DNA of 5,432 bases. Source: Thermoplasmata archaeon (lineage in GTDB: Archaea; Thermoplasmatota; Thermoplasmata; Lutacidiplasmatales; UBA184). The position numbers were made by a program, and so were the translations under genes. A model generated the notes under the pieces. The model had not been told where the DNA came from. It was given only the letters and a program-made list of their open reading frames with translations, and searched no databases. Below, piece by piece: positions 5,267 through 5,432 of this stretch (positions are counted from its first letter, which is position 1; each line of letters starts with the position of its first letter). Where the stretch lies: positions 1 through 5,432 of the forward strand of contig JASHVA010000120.1 in NCBI GenBank assembly GCA_030039715.1. The letters run 5' to 3'.

Positions 5267-5432
5267 ATGCCGATCTTCACGACCAAGGACAAGGAGCAGA
5301 TCTACTACAAGGACTGGGGAACCGGGCAGCCGGTCGTGTTCAGCCACGGATGGCCCCTGAGCGCCGACGCATGGGAGGACCAGATGCTGTTCCTGGCCTC
5401 GCACGGCTATCGTTGCATCGCGCACGACCGCC
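5267..5432 (+). CDS. Alpha/beta hydrolase (non-heme chloroperoxidase/arylesterase type), cut by the right edge
   Basis: Fifty-five codons are visible. The protein begins MPIFTTKDKEQIYYKDWGTG, the usual opening of single-domain alpha/beta hydrolases annotated as non-heme chloroperoxidases or arylesterases. The oxyanion-hole motif HGWPLS is at residues 27-32, followed by ADAWEDQMLFLASHGYRCIAHDR, which matches the family closely. These enzymes hydrolyse esters, and some perhydrolyse carboxylic acids; true haloperoxidase action is a side reaction. The catalytic serine, aspartate and histidine lie beyond the edge, so integrity cannot be judged. The ATG is supported by GGTGA six bases upstream. The gene is divergent from the VOC/decarboxylase pair. 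Confidence 0.9.
   Translation, partial: MPIFTTKDKEQIYYKDWGTGQPVVFSHGWPLSADAWEDQMLFLASHGYRCIAHDR

Overview
The window is about 5.4 kb of GC-rich DNA (clearly above 60% G+C by eye in most genes, lower in roughly the first 970 bases and especially just upstream of position 974). It looks archaeal. Two independent genes, the HTH-nucleotidyltransferase at 974 and the VapB-type antitoxin starting at 3196, each have an AT-rich TATA-like box centred about 28 bases before the start codon and no convincing Shine-Dalgarno sequence, as expected for archaeal leaderless transcripts. Other starts (2135, 4662, 5267) carry purine-rich sites (GGAGG, GAGGTG, GGTGA) that fit the archaeal anti-Shine-Dalgarno. Small zinc-finger, MNT/HEPN and VapBC genes are common in archaea. 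A high-GC uncultured lineage, for example in Thermoplasmatota, is a reasonable guess, but a high-GC bacterium cannot be excluded from sequence reading alone.

Left part (1-3208): a run of toxin-antitoxin-type genes. On the minus strand there is a zinc-ribbon plus minimal nucleotidyltransferase (222-659), followed 28 bases later by a YgiT-like zinc-finger protein that runs off the left edge (1-193). Divergent from these, across a 314-base intergenic region, is an operon of a winged-HTH plus MNT protein (974-1567) and a HEPN protein (1564-1965) that overlap by ATGA. A VOC/glyoxalase-fold gene follows (2135-2596). It converges on a VapC PIN-domain toxin (2593-3003, minus), with both stop codons read from one CTAG. 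The ribbon-helix-helix-like VapB antitoxin (2987-3196) precedes and overlaps vapC.

Right part (3298-5432): what looks like ordinary accessory metabolism. A PLP-dependent group II decarboxylase (3298-4662, minus) lies downstream of a PhnB-like VOC protein (4740-5111, minus). Divergent from these is the start of an alpha/beta hydrolase of the chloroperoxidase/arylesterase type (5267 to the right edge).

The genes form three self-contained growth-control or defence modules (ZnR-MNT with zinc finger, HTH-MNT with HEPN, VapBC) next to unrelated small metabolic genes. The best regulatory signals are a perfect 14-base palindrome that contains the TATA box of the HTH-MNT/HEPN operon, and a doubled GCATGC element between the TATA box and start of vapBC. 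Both are good candidates for autoregulatory operators. I saw no rRNA, tRNA, CRISPR array or insertion sequence.
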